From: Melioribacteraceae bacterium
Lineage (GTDB): Bacteria > Bacteroidota > Ignavibacteria > Ignavibacteriales > Melioribacteraceae
Reading direction: 5' to 3'
NCBI GenBank assembly: GCA_015493615.1
Contig: WGCV01000022.1
Location: 80,001 to 141,733, forward strand
Length of the DNA stretch: 61,733 bases
The position numbers were made by a program, and so were the translations under genes. Positions 1 to 9,950 of this stretch are shown here, piece by piece. A model generated the notes under the pieces. The model was not told where the DNA came from. It was given only the letters and a program-made list of their open reading frames with translations, and ran no database searches. The first letter of the stretch is position 1; every line of letters begins with the position of its first letter.

Positions 1-1797
<1,797 letters not shown>

Positions 1798-1856
1798 TTT
1801 TATTAAAAAATATATTCTAATTCAACTCTTCCGATCTTAAATTTTGATTAAAATTT

Positions 1857-1970
<114 letters not shown>

Positions 1971-1979
1971 TTTTTATTT

Positions 1980-2016
1980 TAGCCCGTTTCGCTTTGCGAT
2001 TCGGGCTTTTTTTTTG
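1980..2016 (+). terminator. rRNA operon terminator
   Basis: AGCCCG (1981-1986) pairs with CGGGCT (2002-2007) and is followed by nine T residues, a textbook intrinsic terminator ten bases after the 5S gene. Confidence 0.9.
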
Positions 2017-2072
2017 TGATTCTATTTGTTATTATTATGTATTGATAATTAATAAATAATTTTGAGGTTCCA

Positions 2073-2846
2073 ATGAGATCGTTTAAATTCTTGATTTTTT
2101 ATTTCTCTTTATTTGTATCCCTTTTTGCACAAGGTTCAGCCGGAACTTCCGCTAAGTTTGAATATAGAAAATTAATTGATATGGAATCAGCCGGTATTTT
2201 AGAAAAAGGTTTTGTAGCGGTTACAACTCATGCTTTACCTTATGGCGTTGTAGATATGGGGCTTGAAGTCGGAGTTTTTGAGAATCTCAGTTTCGGGATT
2301 TCCTACGGTGGAGAAAATATTATTGGTGATTCTCAAATTAAATGGTACAGCTGGCCCGGTATCAATATTAAATACAGGTTAATTAATGAATCTGAATCTG
2401 TTCCTGCTGTTGCTTTAGGATTTGATTCTCAGGGAAGAGGGAGAGAAAATAAAGAGCTAAAACGGTTTGATTATAAATCGGATGGGTTGTTTGTTGCAGC
2501 TTCAAAAAATTTTAATTTTCTCGGTTATTTAAGTCTGCATGGAGAAATTAATTACTCGGTTCGAAACGGAGATGGCGACAGAACACCAAACTTGAAAATC
2601 GGGCTTGAAAAAACAATAGGCAAATCTGTTTCTTTTCTGGCAGAGTATGATTTCGCGCTTAATGATAATGGAGAACTTTCGTTTGGGGCGGGTAAAGGAT
2701 ATCTTAATTTTGGAATAAGAGCTTCTTTAGGAAAAGGATTAACCTTTGGAGTTGATTTAAGGAACATGCTGGAAAATAAGAAGATAAACTCGGCAGTTGC
2801 CGAACGAGGAATCTTTTTGGAGTATGTTTCACCTATTTTTAATTAG
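2073..2846 (+). CDS. Outer-membrane beta-barrel protein, function unknown
   Basis: A 257-residue protein with a clear Sec signal peptide (hydrophobic residues 4-18, likely cut after LFAQG). The rest alternates short amphipathic strands with glycine/aromatic turns and ends in a segment (FLEYVSPIFN) suited to a terminal beta strand, so I infer a 10-14 strand outer-membrane barrel. I do not recognise the family with certainty; it has a loose YjbH/transporter-like feel. The start follows a GAGG at 2062-2065. The gene stands alone between two terminators, so it is probably monocistronic. Confidence 0.7.
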   Translation: MRSFKFLIFYFSLFVSLFAQGSAGTSAKFEYRKLIDMESAGILEKGFVAVTTHALPYGVVDMGLEVGVFENLSFGISYGGENIIGDSQIKWYSWPGINIKYRLINESESVPAVALGFDSQGRGRENKELKRFDYKSDGLFVAASKNFNFLGYLSLHGEINYSVRNGDGDRTPNLKIGLEKTIGKSVSFLAEYDFALNDNGELSFGAGKGYLNFGIRASLGKGLTFGVDLRNMLENKKINSAVAERGIFLEYVSPIFN

Positions 2847-2880
2847 CTGTACAAATTTTAGTCATTGAGTTTTTATTATA

Positions 2881-2911
2881 GACAAAGCCTTTCGGGTTTT
2901 GTCTTTTTTTT
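2881..2911 (+). terminator. Intrinsic terminator
   Basis: GACAAA (2881-2886) pairs with TTTGTC (2898-2903), with additional pairing inward, and eight T residues follow. It ends transcription of the barrel gene ending at 2846. Confidence 0.85.
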
Positions 2912-2981
2912 ATCCTAAATTACAGAAACACTTTGGCACTTAAATTGTTGTTCATATAGTAAAGAATAACAGGAGTTAGTC

Positions 2982-4316
2982 ATGAAAAAAATAAAAATAC
3001 TTAGTCTGATTGTATTGATGGGATTTTCGCTTTCAGGTTGCTATACGCAGATTGCAAAGGAAGATCCATACGCTTCGGAATACTCGCGGGTGAAAAGCGA
3101 GCGAGAAAATAATTACTCCAATTCGGATAATTACAGTAAGTCGGGACAAGATAATCAATATTACGGCGATAATAATGATTCAACTTATTATTCCGATCAA
3201 GATGGAGAATCAGCATATTACAGAGATCAGAATGATGACGGCGATACTTACATCAATAATTATTATTTTGACGATGACGACGATTATTTCCCGAGTTACA
3301 GAAGATATTTCTGGAGTTACACTCCCGGCGTAACAATTATTGATTTCGGATATGATCCTTGGAATATTTATTATTGGGGAAGCTGTTGGGCATGTTATCC
3401 CCCGTATTATTCCCCGTATTATTATAATCCGTACGGACCATATTATACGGGGTACTGGGGCTGGTACGATCCATATTATTCACCTTATGTTTGGAATGAC
3501 GGATTTTATAAAACAAGAAGGAACAGATATTATGCGGGATTACGAAACCGAACTTATCTGAACGGAAGAACCGGACGAAGAGGGGGCGTTGTAAGGCGAA
3601 CGAGCGGGACTGTTGCAAGAAGAGGCGATAGCGGCAGAAACGGAGTTACTCGCAATGAAGGAGTATCGCGCAGAGCGCCAGGAGTGAGCAGGGAAGTTAA
3701 TCTGGATAACTTATCAGCCGGACGCGCCGGAGCAAACGGGAGCAAGAGAGGAACGGTTAGAAACAATCGAAATGAAAACACTCGTCCTGTTAAAAACAGA
3801 GAAGTTAGAGAAAGTCGCAGAGATAAAATAAACAGCGGAAGAACTCCGAGCCCCGTTGTTAGGAAGAAAAAATTGGACAGAAGAAAAACCGTTGATACCG
3901 GAAGAAAAGTTAAAAATTTTAATAGAAAGTACAATACGTCAAGAAGATATAAAGATAACGAACGTAACGGACGGAACGAGAGAAGATATCAATCCGAAAG
4001 AAAAAATAAGAAAGAAAGCGTACGGAAAAAGGAAAACCGTTCAAGAAGATATTATGTTCCTCCGGCACAGAGAAGAAAAAGTTCTTCAGAGAAAAAATAC
4101 AGACCGGCTCCGCCGAGAAAAAGTTACACGCCTAAGCGCGAGACTTCAAGAAGTTGCTCCTCACCGAGAAGAAGCGAGAGAAGCTACTCTTCCTCGCGTA
4201 GCAGAAGTTCTTCGCCAAGCAGGTCGTACTCGGCGCCTTCGTCCTCAAGCCGCTCATCAGGGCGCTCTTCGGGAGGTTCGCGCGGCGGTTCATCAAGAAG
4301 TTCAAGAAGAAGATAG
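2982..4316 (+). CDS. Charge-segregated low-complexity lipoprotein
   Basis: A 444-residue protein of unrecognised family. Residues 1-20 are a lipoprotein signal ending in LSGC (lipid Cys at 20). About residues 25-110 are rich in Asp, Asn, Tyr and Ser with runs such as DDDDDYF; about 110-175 are a Tyr/Pro/Trp/Gly-rich segment; from about 178 to the end the chain is strongly basic, Arg/Ser/Lys-rich, finishing in SRSSRRR. There is no folded domain I can identify. A possible promoter (TTGGCA, 16 bases, TATAGT) lies at about 2932-2959 and AGGAG at 2971-2975 is the ribosome site. The next gene begins within 13 bases and is probably cotranscribed. Role unknown; a surface or cell-wall-binding lipoprotein is a guess. 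Confidence 0.75.
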   Translation: MKKIKILSLIVLMGFSLSGCYTQIAKEDPYASEYSRVKSERENNYSNSDNYSKSGQDNQYYGDNNDSTYYSDQDGESAYYRDQNDDGDTYINNYYFDDDDDYFPSYRRYFWSYTPGVTIIDFGYDPWNIYYWGSCWACYPPYYSPYYYNPYGPYYTGYWGWYDPYYSPYVWNDGFYKTRRNRYYAGLRNRTYLNGRTGRRGGVVRRTSGTVARRGDSGRNGVTRNEGVSRRAPGVSREVNLDNLSAGRAGANGSKRGTVRNNRNENTRPVKNREVRESRRDKINSGRTPSPVVRKKKLDRRKTVDTGRKVKNFNRKYNTSRRYKDNERNGRNERRYQSERKNKKESVRKKENRSRRYYVPPAQRRKSSSEKKYRPAPPRKSYTPKRETSRSCSSPRRSERSYSSSRSRSSSPSRSYSAPSSSSRSSGRSSGGSRGGSSRSSRRR

Positions 4317-4328
4317 GAAGGAATGGAA

Positions 4329-5786
4329 ATGAAAAATAAAATGTCAAAAATATGCGGACTAATTTTTATTCTTATTATTAGCGGAACATCCTTAAGCGCG
4401 CAAACTTACAATGATGCCCTTCGCCTTGCCGAGCCGGGAATTATTAATTCCGCCGCGGGACTTGGAATGGGCAATGCGACAATGGGAGAAGATATAGGTT
4501 ACTCGAATTTCTTAAATAATCCTGCCGCGCTGGGGCTTACGAACAGTACGGAATTTGCCATTTCTTTTAATTTCGATTCGGTAGCTTCCGACAATTCATT
4601 TTTTGCCAATAAAACTAATGTTAATCAAAATTCTAACGGAATAAGGGAGTTGGGTTTTGTCTATAAAGTCCCGACTTCACAGGGAAGCATGGTTTTCGGA
4701 TTCGGTTACAGTCAGATTAAGAATTTTAATAACATTACGCAATTCAGCGGATATAACGCGTCGAATACCTCGATGATTCAGGATTTGACTTCCGTCAATT
4801 CCCAGCTTACATACGATTTACGCTTAAGCCACGGCGTTTATGATTCCGGCGGAAATTACCTTTATGATGAAACTTTGATTAACGGCGGCTTGCAGCAGGA
4901 AGGAACGATTCAGGAAAAAGGAGAAATAAACACGTGGCAATTTTCCGGAGCGGTGGAAGTGGCAAAGAATCTTTACGTAGGAGCGACAATAAATCTGCTC
5001 GGAGGAACATATTCCAACGACAGAGAGTATTCCGAGATCGACACAAAGAATCTATACGGAAATAATTTACAGATAGACCCGGACGACCCGTTAACCGTTG
5101 ATTTTCAGGAGTTTGACGTTAATGATAATATATCTTGGGATATTGACGGTTTGAATTTAAAAGCCGGTTTTGTTTATGATATGTCTGAAACGCTCAGGCT
5201 CTCCGGCGCGATTCAAACGCCGACAAGTTACGATATTAAAGAAACTTACTTTGTGCAAGGTTCCAGTTATTTCAAAGACAATTACGGCTATGATGTTACT
5301 CCGCAAACGAGCAAGTCGGAGTATTCCGTTTTAACTCCGTTTGTTTACTCCTTTGGCGTTAATACTTTTTATAAATTTTTAACATTAAGCGCGGAAGCCG
5401 AATTGCTTGATTATTCTCAAACCGAGTTCACAGACGGCTTTACCGAACCGGAAAGAATTCAGAAGAATAAAGATATTGCAAGCGCTTTGGGTTTTGCGCC
5501 GCGATTAAGATTCGGAACGGCTTTTGATATTCCGGGCGCCGGCATTACTTTGAAAGCGGGCTACATATACGCCTATTCTCCTTTTGTGAATGCGCCAAAA
5601 GAAAATAATAAACAATATTTTACCGGAGGCGTTGATCTATTTACAGATAATGAATTTGTTGTTGACATTGCCGGCGCGTACGGATATTGGAAAGATTATA
5701 TTGATATTTACGGAGACGGCGTAGCGAGAGTTAACAGAGACGTAACCGATTTGAAAATAGTCGCATCGTTGAAATACAAATTCTAA
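4329..5786 (+). CDS. OmpP1/FadL-like outer-membrane protein
   Basis: A 485-residue barrel protein with a signal peptide cut after SLSAQ. The segment after it, SAAGLGMGNATMGEDIG followed by NNPAALG, is the hallmark N-terminal motif of the OmpP1/FadL/PorV-type barrels, which move hydrophobic compounds or act as outer-membrane scaffolds. The C-terminus (VASLKYKF) ends in Phe as expected for a barrel. I chose ATG 4329 over 4323 because AGGAAGGA (4315-4322) is six bases upstream of it but abuts the earlier ATG. It follows the charge-segregated lipoprotein by 12 bases and is likely in one operon with it. Substrate unknown. Confidence 0.8.
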   Translation: MKNKMSKICGLIFILIISGTSLSAQTYNDALRLAEPGIINSAAGLGMGNATMGEDIGYSNFLNNPAALGLTNSTEFAISFNFDSVASDNSFFANKTNVNQNSNGIRELGFVYKVPTSQGSMVFGFGYSQIKNFNNITQFSGYNASNTSMIQDLTSVNSQLTYDLRLSHGVYDSGGNYLYDETLINGGLQQEGTIQEKGEINTWQFSGAVEVAKNLYVGATINLLGGTYSNDREYSEIDTKNLYGNNLQIDPDDPLTVDFQEFDVNDNISWDIDGLNLKAGFVYDMSETLRLSGAIQTPTSYDIKETYFVQGSSYFKDNYGYDVTPQTSKSEYSVLTPFVYSFGVNTFYKFLTLSAEAELLDYSQTEFTDGFTEPERIQKNKDIASALGFAPRLRFGTAFDIPGAGITLKAGYIYAYSPFVNAPKENNKQYFTGGVDLFTDNEFVVDIAGAYGYWKDYIDIYGDGVARVNRDVTDLKIVASLKYKF

Positions 5787-5799
5787 ATTTTGATATAAA

Positions 5800-5957
5800 A
5801 GAAGGCTTTGCATAACCTACTTTATATGTCATTCTGATCCTCCGCCAAGGCGGAGCGGGAGAAGAATCTCAAAACCGGTAATTATACCGAATTTAGAGAT
5901 ATTTCGGACGGCTTACACCGTCCTCAATATGACAAATTTAGGTTATGCAAGGTTTCT
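5800..5957 (+). repeat. MITE-like interspersed repeat, copy A
   Basis: A 158-bp element bounded by imperfect terminal inverted repeats: AGAAGGCTTTGCATAACCTA at the left and TAGGTTATGCAAGGTTTCT at the right; the pairing continues inward (ATATGTCATT against AATATGAC). Inside lie two GC-rich hairpins, TCCGCC/GGCGGA and GGACGG/CCGTCC. Nearly the same sequence occurs at 61583-61733, an internally deleted one at 28947-29045 and a fragment near 29494-29555. It has no coding capacity. Confidence 0.85.
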
Positions 5958-5967
5958 AAAAGCTGTA

Positions 5968-6011
5968 AAAGGGATGTAAAATCGGAATGGTTTCATCATC
6001 CCTTTCTTTTT
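5968..6011 (+). terminator. Likely intrinsic terminator
   Basis: AAAGGGATG (5968-5976) pairs with CATCCCTTT (5997-6005) across a 20-base loop, followed by CTTTTT. It lies beyond the repeat element and probably ends the FadL-like transcript, meaning the repeat sits inside the transcribed 3' region. Confidence 0.6.
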
Positions 6012-6046
6012 ATATTTTGAAACAAAATAAATTAAGTTAAAAACGG

Positions 6047-7003
6047 ATGATAAAAGGAAAAGCAGTTAGAATTGAAAGCAAGGATATTTACGTTCTTACC
6101 GAAAAAAATAAAGAGCTTAGATGTTCGCTTCCCGGAAAGTTTAAGAAAAAGTACAATCTTAAAAAAGATAAACTGAGAACTCTCGACATCGTTGCCGTCG
6201 GCGATTACGTGGAGGTTGAACTTGCCGCCGCAGACCACGGAATAATCAAGAAAATTGAAGAGCGTAGAAATTACATTTCTCGGAAAGCCCCGAGAATTAA
6301 AGGTTCGGGAATAAGAGGAGGAAGATTAGAACAAATAATTGCGGCTAATCTCGATTTGTTTATTCACGTTGCAAGTATTAATGAACCAGAGTTCAATAAT
6401 CGCTTTGTTGACAGAATGATTGTGATTGCCGAGAGCAGTAATGTGGAATTTGCGCTTCTAATTAATAAAATCGATTTAGCCGAACCGGTAGAATACCAAA
6501 AATGGGAAAAGCTATATAACAAACTGGGATATAAGGTGATTCTTACAAGCGCCGAAGAGAAGATGAACATCGATGCAGTGAAAGATTTGATAGCGGGGAA
6601 AACTACTTTGCTGTGGGGACAATCGGGAGTAGGGAAGTCCTCGATTGCTAATGAAATTGAACCGCGAATAAACTTAAAGGTTGGGGAAATCAGTGATTTT
6701 TCGGGAAAGGGAAAGCACACAACCGTAACGAGCCGGTTAATCCGTTTGGAAAATAATACGGAGATAATTGACACCCCCGGCGTTCGGGAGCTTGAGCCGT
6801 TCGGAATTAAAAAGGAAGATTTGGGACACTACTTTGTCGAGTTCGGGGATTTCATTCCCGAATGTAAATTCAATTCGTGCACTCATTTTCACGAGCCGGG
6901 ATGCGCCGTACGCTCGGCTGTGGAATCGGGTGAAATTACCGCAGAAAGATATGAAAGCTATTTGAATCTTCTGCAGACAGTGGAAGAGGATATAATTTTT
7001 TAA
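6047..7003 (+). CDS. rsgA: Ribosome small-subunit-dependent GTPase A (RsgA)
   Basis: A 318-residue circularly permuted GTPase that checks late 30S subunit maturation. The N-terminal OB-fold covers about residues 1-75. The GTPase motifs appear in permuted order: G4 NKID (140-143), G1 GQSGVGKSS (191-199), then G3 DTPG (242-245). The C-terminal zinc knuckle is intact with C273, C278, H280 and C286. Length is normal for the family. It lies alone after a terminator and is followed by two weak hairpins. All functional residues expected of RsgA are present. Confidence 0.97.
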   Translation: MIKGKAVRIESKDIYVLTEKNKELRCSLPGKFKKKYNLKKDKLRTLDIVAVGDYVEVELAAADHGIIKKIEERRNYISRKAPRIKGSGIRGGRLEQIIAANLDLFIHVASINEPEFNNRFVDRMIVIAESSNVEFALLINKIDLAEPVEYQKWEKLYNKLGYKVILTSAEEKMNIDAVKDLIAGKTTLLWGQSGVGKSSIANEIEPRINLKVGEISDFSGKGKHTTVTSRLIRLENNTEIIDTPGVRELEPFGIKKEDLGHYFVEFGDFIPECKFNSCTHFHEPGCAVRSAVESGEITAERYESYLNLLQTVEEDIIF

Positions 7004-7329
7004 TATGTGAAAGTTTTGCTTTGGAATATCTTTGGTAATTCAGTAATTGATAAACCTTTGAGGTTTAACTGATTTTTTAAGAAATTTGCTATTTTTAAAA
7101 CAAAAAACGAATTTTCATTATCTGTAGAATATTCAAAACCCTGAAGGTTTTTTCGAAAACAATTTTGGTTGGTGTATTAAACGCGGATAAAATAATTACT
7201 GCCGGAAGTGCAACTTGATTGGATTTTCATAGACGCGGACATTTCTGTATTTGCAATTATATCAAATTTATTTCCGCAAATTAATTACGATTTCCCTAAT
7301 TTATAAAATTAAACTAAAAATTTTGGGTT
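7004..7329 (+). other. Intergenic region, no gene seen
   Basis: This 326-base gap holds no convincing frame. It has two short hairpins: TAAACC/GGTTTA (7051-7056 with 7062-7067), extended by CAGT/ACTG and followed by ATTTTTT, a probable rsgA terminator; and AAAACC/GGTTTT (7135-7140 with 7146-7151) followed by TT. The rest is plain AT-rich sequence upstream of the TPR lipoprotein gene. Confidence 0.6.
7041..7078 (+). terminator. Probable rsgA terminator
   Basis: Stem TAAACC-TTTGA-GGTTTA with flanking CAGT/ACTG pairing and a run of six T. It lies 38 bases after the rsgA stop codon. Confidence 0.55.
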
Positions 7330-9162
7330 ATGAAAAAATTAGCTCTCTTTTACGTCTTAACATTATTGTTGGCCGGTTGCGCTTCTTCGGAACGCGTTGC
7401 GGATAAAGCTGTTTCCGTCAATGACGATACCGGCAGAATAGAAAATTATTTTAAATCCCGCGCTGCTGAAAACAAATTTATTAACGGTTTGATTCGCGAA
7501 CAGAAGGGAGATTATTCCGGCGCTATTTTAGAATATTACGATGCTTTGAATTACGATTCAAGCGCGGGAATTTATTACACGATAGCCAAAGATTATTACG
7601 CCTTGAATAAAATCAGCAATGCGCTTAACAATATTCAAATAGCTATAAATAAAGAGCCGCGTAATATCAACTACAGATTTCTTGCCGCATCAATTTATAA
7701 ATTTGCTCACTTACGAGATTCTGCCGTAACGCAGTTTAAGGCAATACTTAAAGCCGATTCCACTAACCCCAAAGCTCTGTTCGGGTTGGCGAAGCTTTAT
7801 GAAGCCAAACGTCCGATGGAAGCGATGGAGCTTTATAAAAAAGCGCTTGATGTTGTCGGTCCCGACTGGGAAGTTCTTCTTGCAATGGCGGATTTAAGCG
7901 AAAGGTTGGGACGGCTCGAAAAGACAATCGATTACGTGAAAAAGCTGATTTCATTGGCTCCGTCTAATCTCAATCTTAAAAAAATTCTGATAGAACTTTA
8001 CATCAGAGATAAAAAATATGACGACGCTCTCGCGGCGCTCGATAATCTGATTCCGCTTTTCCCCAATGATTTGAACTTGATAGAATATAAGGCGCATATT
8101 TATGTGATTAAAAAAGAATGGGGTAAAAGTTTTGAAGAATACCGGAAAATCATAGGGAGCAACGATGTTAAATTCAACAAAAAGTTCCTGATTGCCGCAT
8201 CATTTATTAATCAGGCTCAAACCGATAACGATACAACGCTTCTTCCGTATGCGGAAAAATTAATGCTCCGGATAGATTCCGATTCGCTTGATTGGCGCGT
8301 CAAAGCGGCTCTCGGCGATGTTTATCAGCGGGAGCGGAAAGATAGTCTTGCGATTGAATACTTAAAGCAAGCCGTAAATCTTGCGGAATGGAACAGTACA
8401 ATTTGGGTGCAGCTCGGCGGACTTTTATTCGATAATCATAAGTATGACGAAGCAATTGCGGAAATGACAAAAGCCGTGGACCACTTCCCCGATAACTTTG
8501 TAGTAAATATTATTCTCGGGCTATCGTACTCGCAGAAAGGGGAAAATAAAAAAGCAAAGAAATTTCTGATGAAAGCCGTTTCGTTAAATCCTAATGATTT
8601 GAACGCCAATTCGGCTCTCGGCTTTACTCTTTATCAGCTTAAGGAATACAAAGACGCCGAAAAATATTTGCGCAACGCAATTAAGATTTCGCCCGATAAC
8701 GCGCAAATTTACGGTATGCTCGGGATGATTTACGACGATCAAAAGGAGTGGCAAAAATGCGACGAAGCGTATAAAAAAGCGCTCTCGATTGATTCTACAA
8801 GCGCACTGACAATGAACAACTATGCTTATTCTTTGACCAAGCGTGATTCGTCCGACCTTAAATACGCGCTGGAGCTGGTAAATAAAGCTCTTGAAAAAGA
8901 ACCGGAAAATTCATCCTATCTCGATACGAAAGGGTGGGTTTTGTATAAAATGGGTAAACCCAAAGAAGCCGCCGATTATGTTTTGCGCGCCCTGAAAAAG
9001 GACGAGAAGAATGAAGAAGTCCTTAAGCATATGGCGGAAATATACAAGGCGCTCGGAGAGGATGCGAAAGCGAACGAATATTTTAAGAAAGTTAAAGATG
9101 CTGCAAAAGTAAAGGAAGCCGCGCGGGAAAAACCGGACGGGAAAAAAGGTAATAAACAATGA
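7330..9162 (+). CDS. TPR-repeat lipoprotein
   Basis: A 610-residue lipoprotein: the signal ends in LLLAGC with the lipid Cys at 17. From about residue 45 to 590 the chain is built of successive 34-residue tetratricopeptide repeats (for example NPKALFGLAKLYEAKRPMEA and the later NSALGFTLYQLKEYKDAEKY). TPR arrays are protein-interaction scaffolds, here facing the periplasm. The C-terminus is lysine-rich. The stop overlaps the next start (ATGA, 9159-9162), so it is translationally coupled to the DUF4292 lipoprotein and, further on, to the EnvC-like protein. I infer a scaffold for an envelope complex; the partner is not known. Confidence 0.9.
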   Translation: MKKLALFYVLTLLLAGCASSERVADKAVSVNDDTGRIENYFKSRAAENKFINGLIREQKGDYSGAILEYYDALNYDSSAGIYYTIAKDYYALNKISNALNNIQIAINKEPRNINYRFLAASIYKFAHLRDSAVTQFKAILKADSTNPKALFGLAKLYEAKRPMEAMELYKKALDVVGPDWEVLLAMADLSERLGRLEKTIDYVKKLISLAPSNLNLKKILIELYIRDKKYDDALAALDNLIPLFPNDLNLIEYKAHIYVIKKEWGKSFEEYRKIIGSNDVKFNKKFLIAASFINQAQTDNDTTLLPYAEKLMLRIDSDSLDWRVKAALGDVYQRERKDSLAIEYLKQAVNLAEWNSTIWVQLGGLLFDNHKYDEAIAEMTKAVDHFPDNFVVNIILGLSYSQKGENKKAKKFLMKAVSLNPNDLNANSALGFTLYQLKEYKDAEKYLRNAIKISPDNAQIYGMLGMIYDDQKEWQKCDEAYKKALSIDSTSALTMNNYAYSLTKRDSSDLKYALELVNKALEKEPENSSYLDTKGWVLYKMGKPKEAADYVLRALKKDEKNEEVLKHMAEIYKALGEDAKANEYFKKVKDAAKVKEAAREKPDGKKGNKQ

Positions 9163-9950
9163 AAAGGATTCATCTTTATTTTTTAACAGGCTTGTTTGTT
9201 CTCGGACTGGCAAGCGGATGCGCCGAAAAAAAAATCGTTAAAAGAGAATCTGTAATTCCCGCCGAAAGAGTAATGATTAAAATGGAGGCGAAGCGGAGAA
9301 GAGTAAAAACGTTTCTTGGGAAGGGAGCGATTCATATTCGCGCGAAATCGGATGAAAACAAATTTAATTTCATCCTAAAATTTAAGAAGCCCGATTCATT
9401 ATACGTTGCCGGTTACGGACCGTTTGGGATAACGATTGCGGAGTTCATTCTTACCGACGACTCTTTTGAATATTACGACGACGTTCATAACAAAGTCTAT
9501 CGCGGGGAAAATCCGGGAAAAATAATCGGAAAAATTTTTAATATTAACCTTGCTCCGAATGAATTTCGGAATCTGCTTATCGGTCTCGCGGATTTTAATC
9601 TCGATTTAAGGCGCGCTCCCCAAAAATATTATTACGATAAAAACTATTTTCACCTAGTTTTTCAGGATTCGGCAAATACAATCAGAAAATATGAAATTGG
9701 AAGAAAAAAGATGGCGCTTGAAGAGTTTGAGTTTGCCGGCGTAAAATCAAACGCAGTTAAGTTGAATGTGAAATATTTCGACTTCAACGATTACGCTCGC
9801 GGAAAATTATTTCTTCCGTCTAGGATAAAAGTTGTTAGCAAAAATCCTTTTACATCGCTGAATATTACCTACAAACATATTGAGATAAATAAAAAAATAT
9901 CTTCGCTTAGATTTTTAATCCCTAACGATGCTCAAATTATCGAATGGTAG
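9159..9950 (+). CDS. DUF4292-family lipoprotein
   Basis: A 263-residue lipoprotein with the signal ending in LASGC (Cys 21). The body resembles the DUF4292 family of Bacteroidota, with LolA/LolB-like alternating beta strands (FLGKGAIHIRAKSDENKFNF, then DSLYVAGYGPFGITIAEF). LolB-like folds carry lipids or lipoproteins across the periplasm, but that role is only an inference. It overlaps the TPR gene by four bases and the next gene by seven, so the three are one coupled unit. Confidence 0.8.
   Translation: MKRIHLYFLTGLFVLGLASGCAEKKIVKRESVIPAERVMIKMEAKRRRVKTFLGKGAIHIRAKSDENKFNFILKFKKPDSLYVAGYGPFGITIAEFILTDDSFEYYDDVHNKVYRGENPGKIIGKIFNINLAPNEFRNLLIGLADFNLDLRRAPQKYYYDKNYFHLVFQDSANTIRKYEIGRKKMALEEFEFAGVKSNAVKLNVKYFDFNDYARGKLFLPSRIKVVSKNPFTSLNITYKHIEINKKISSLRFLIPNDAQIIEW

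Noticed and set aside
3856-4332. A 158-codon frame within the charge-segregated lipoprotein gene
   Set aside because: It is a shifted frame of an Arg/Ser/Lys-rich coding stretch, which naturally stays open; it has no start site of its own, and the main frame has the lipoprotein signal.
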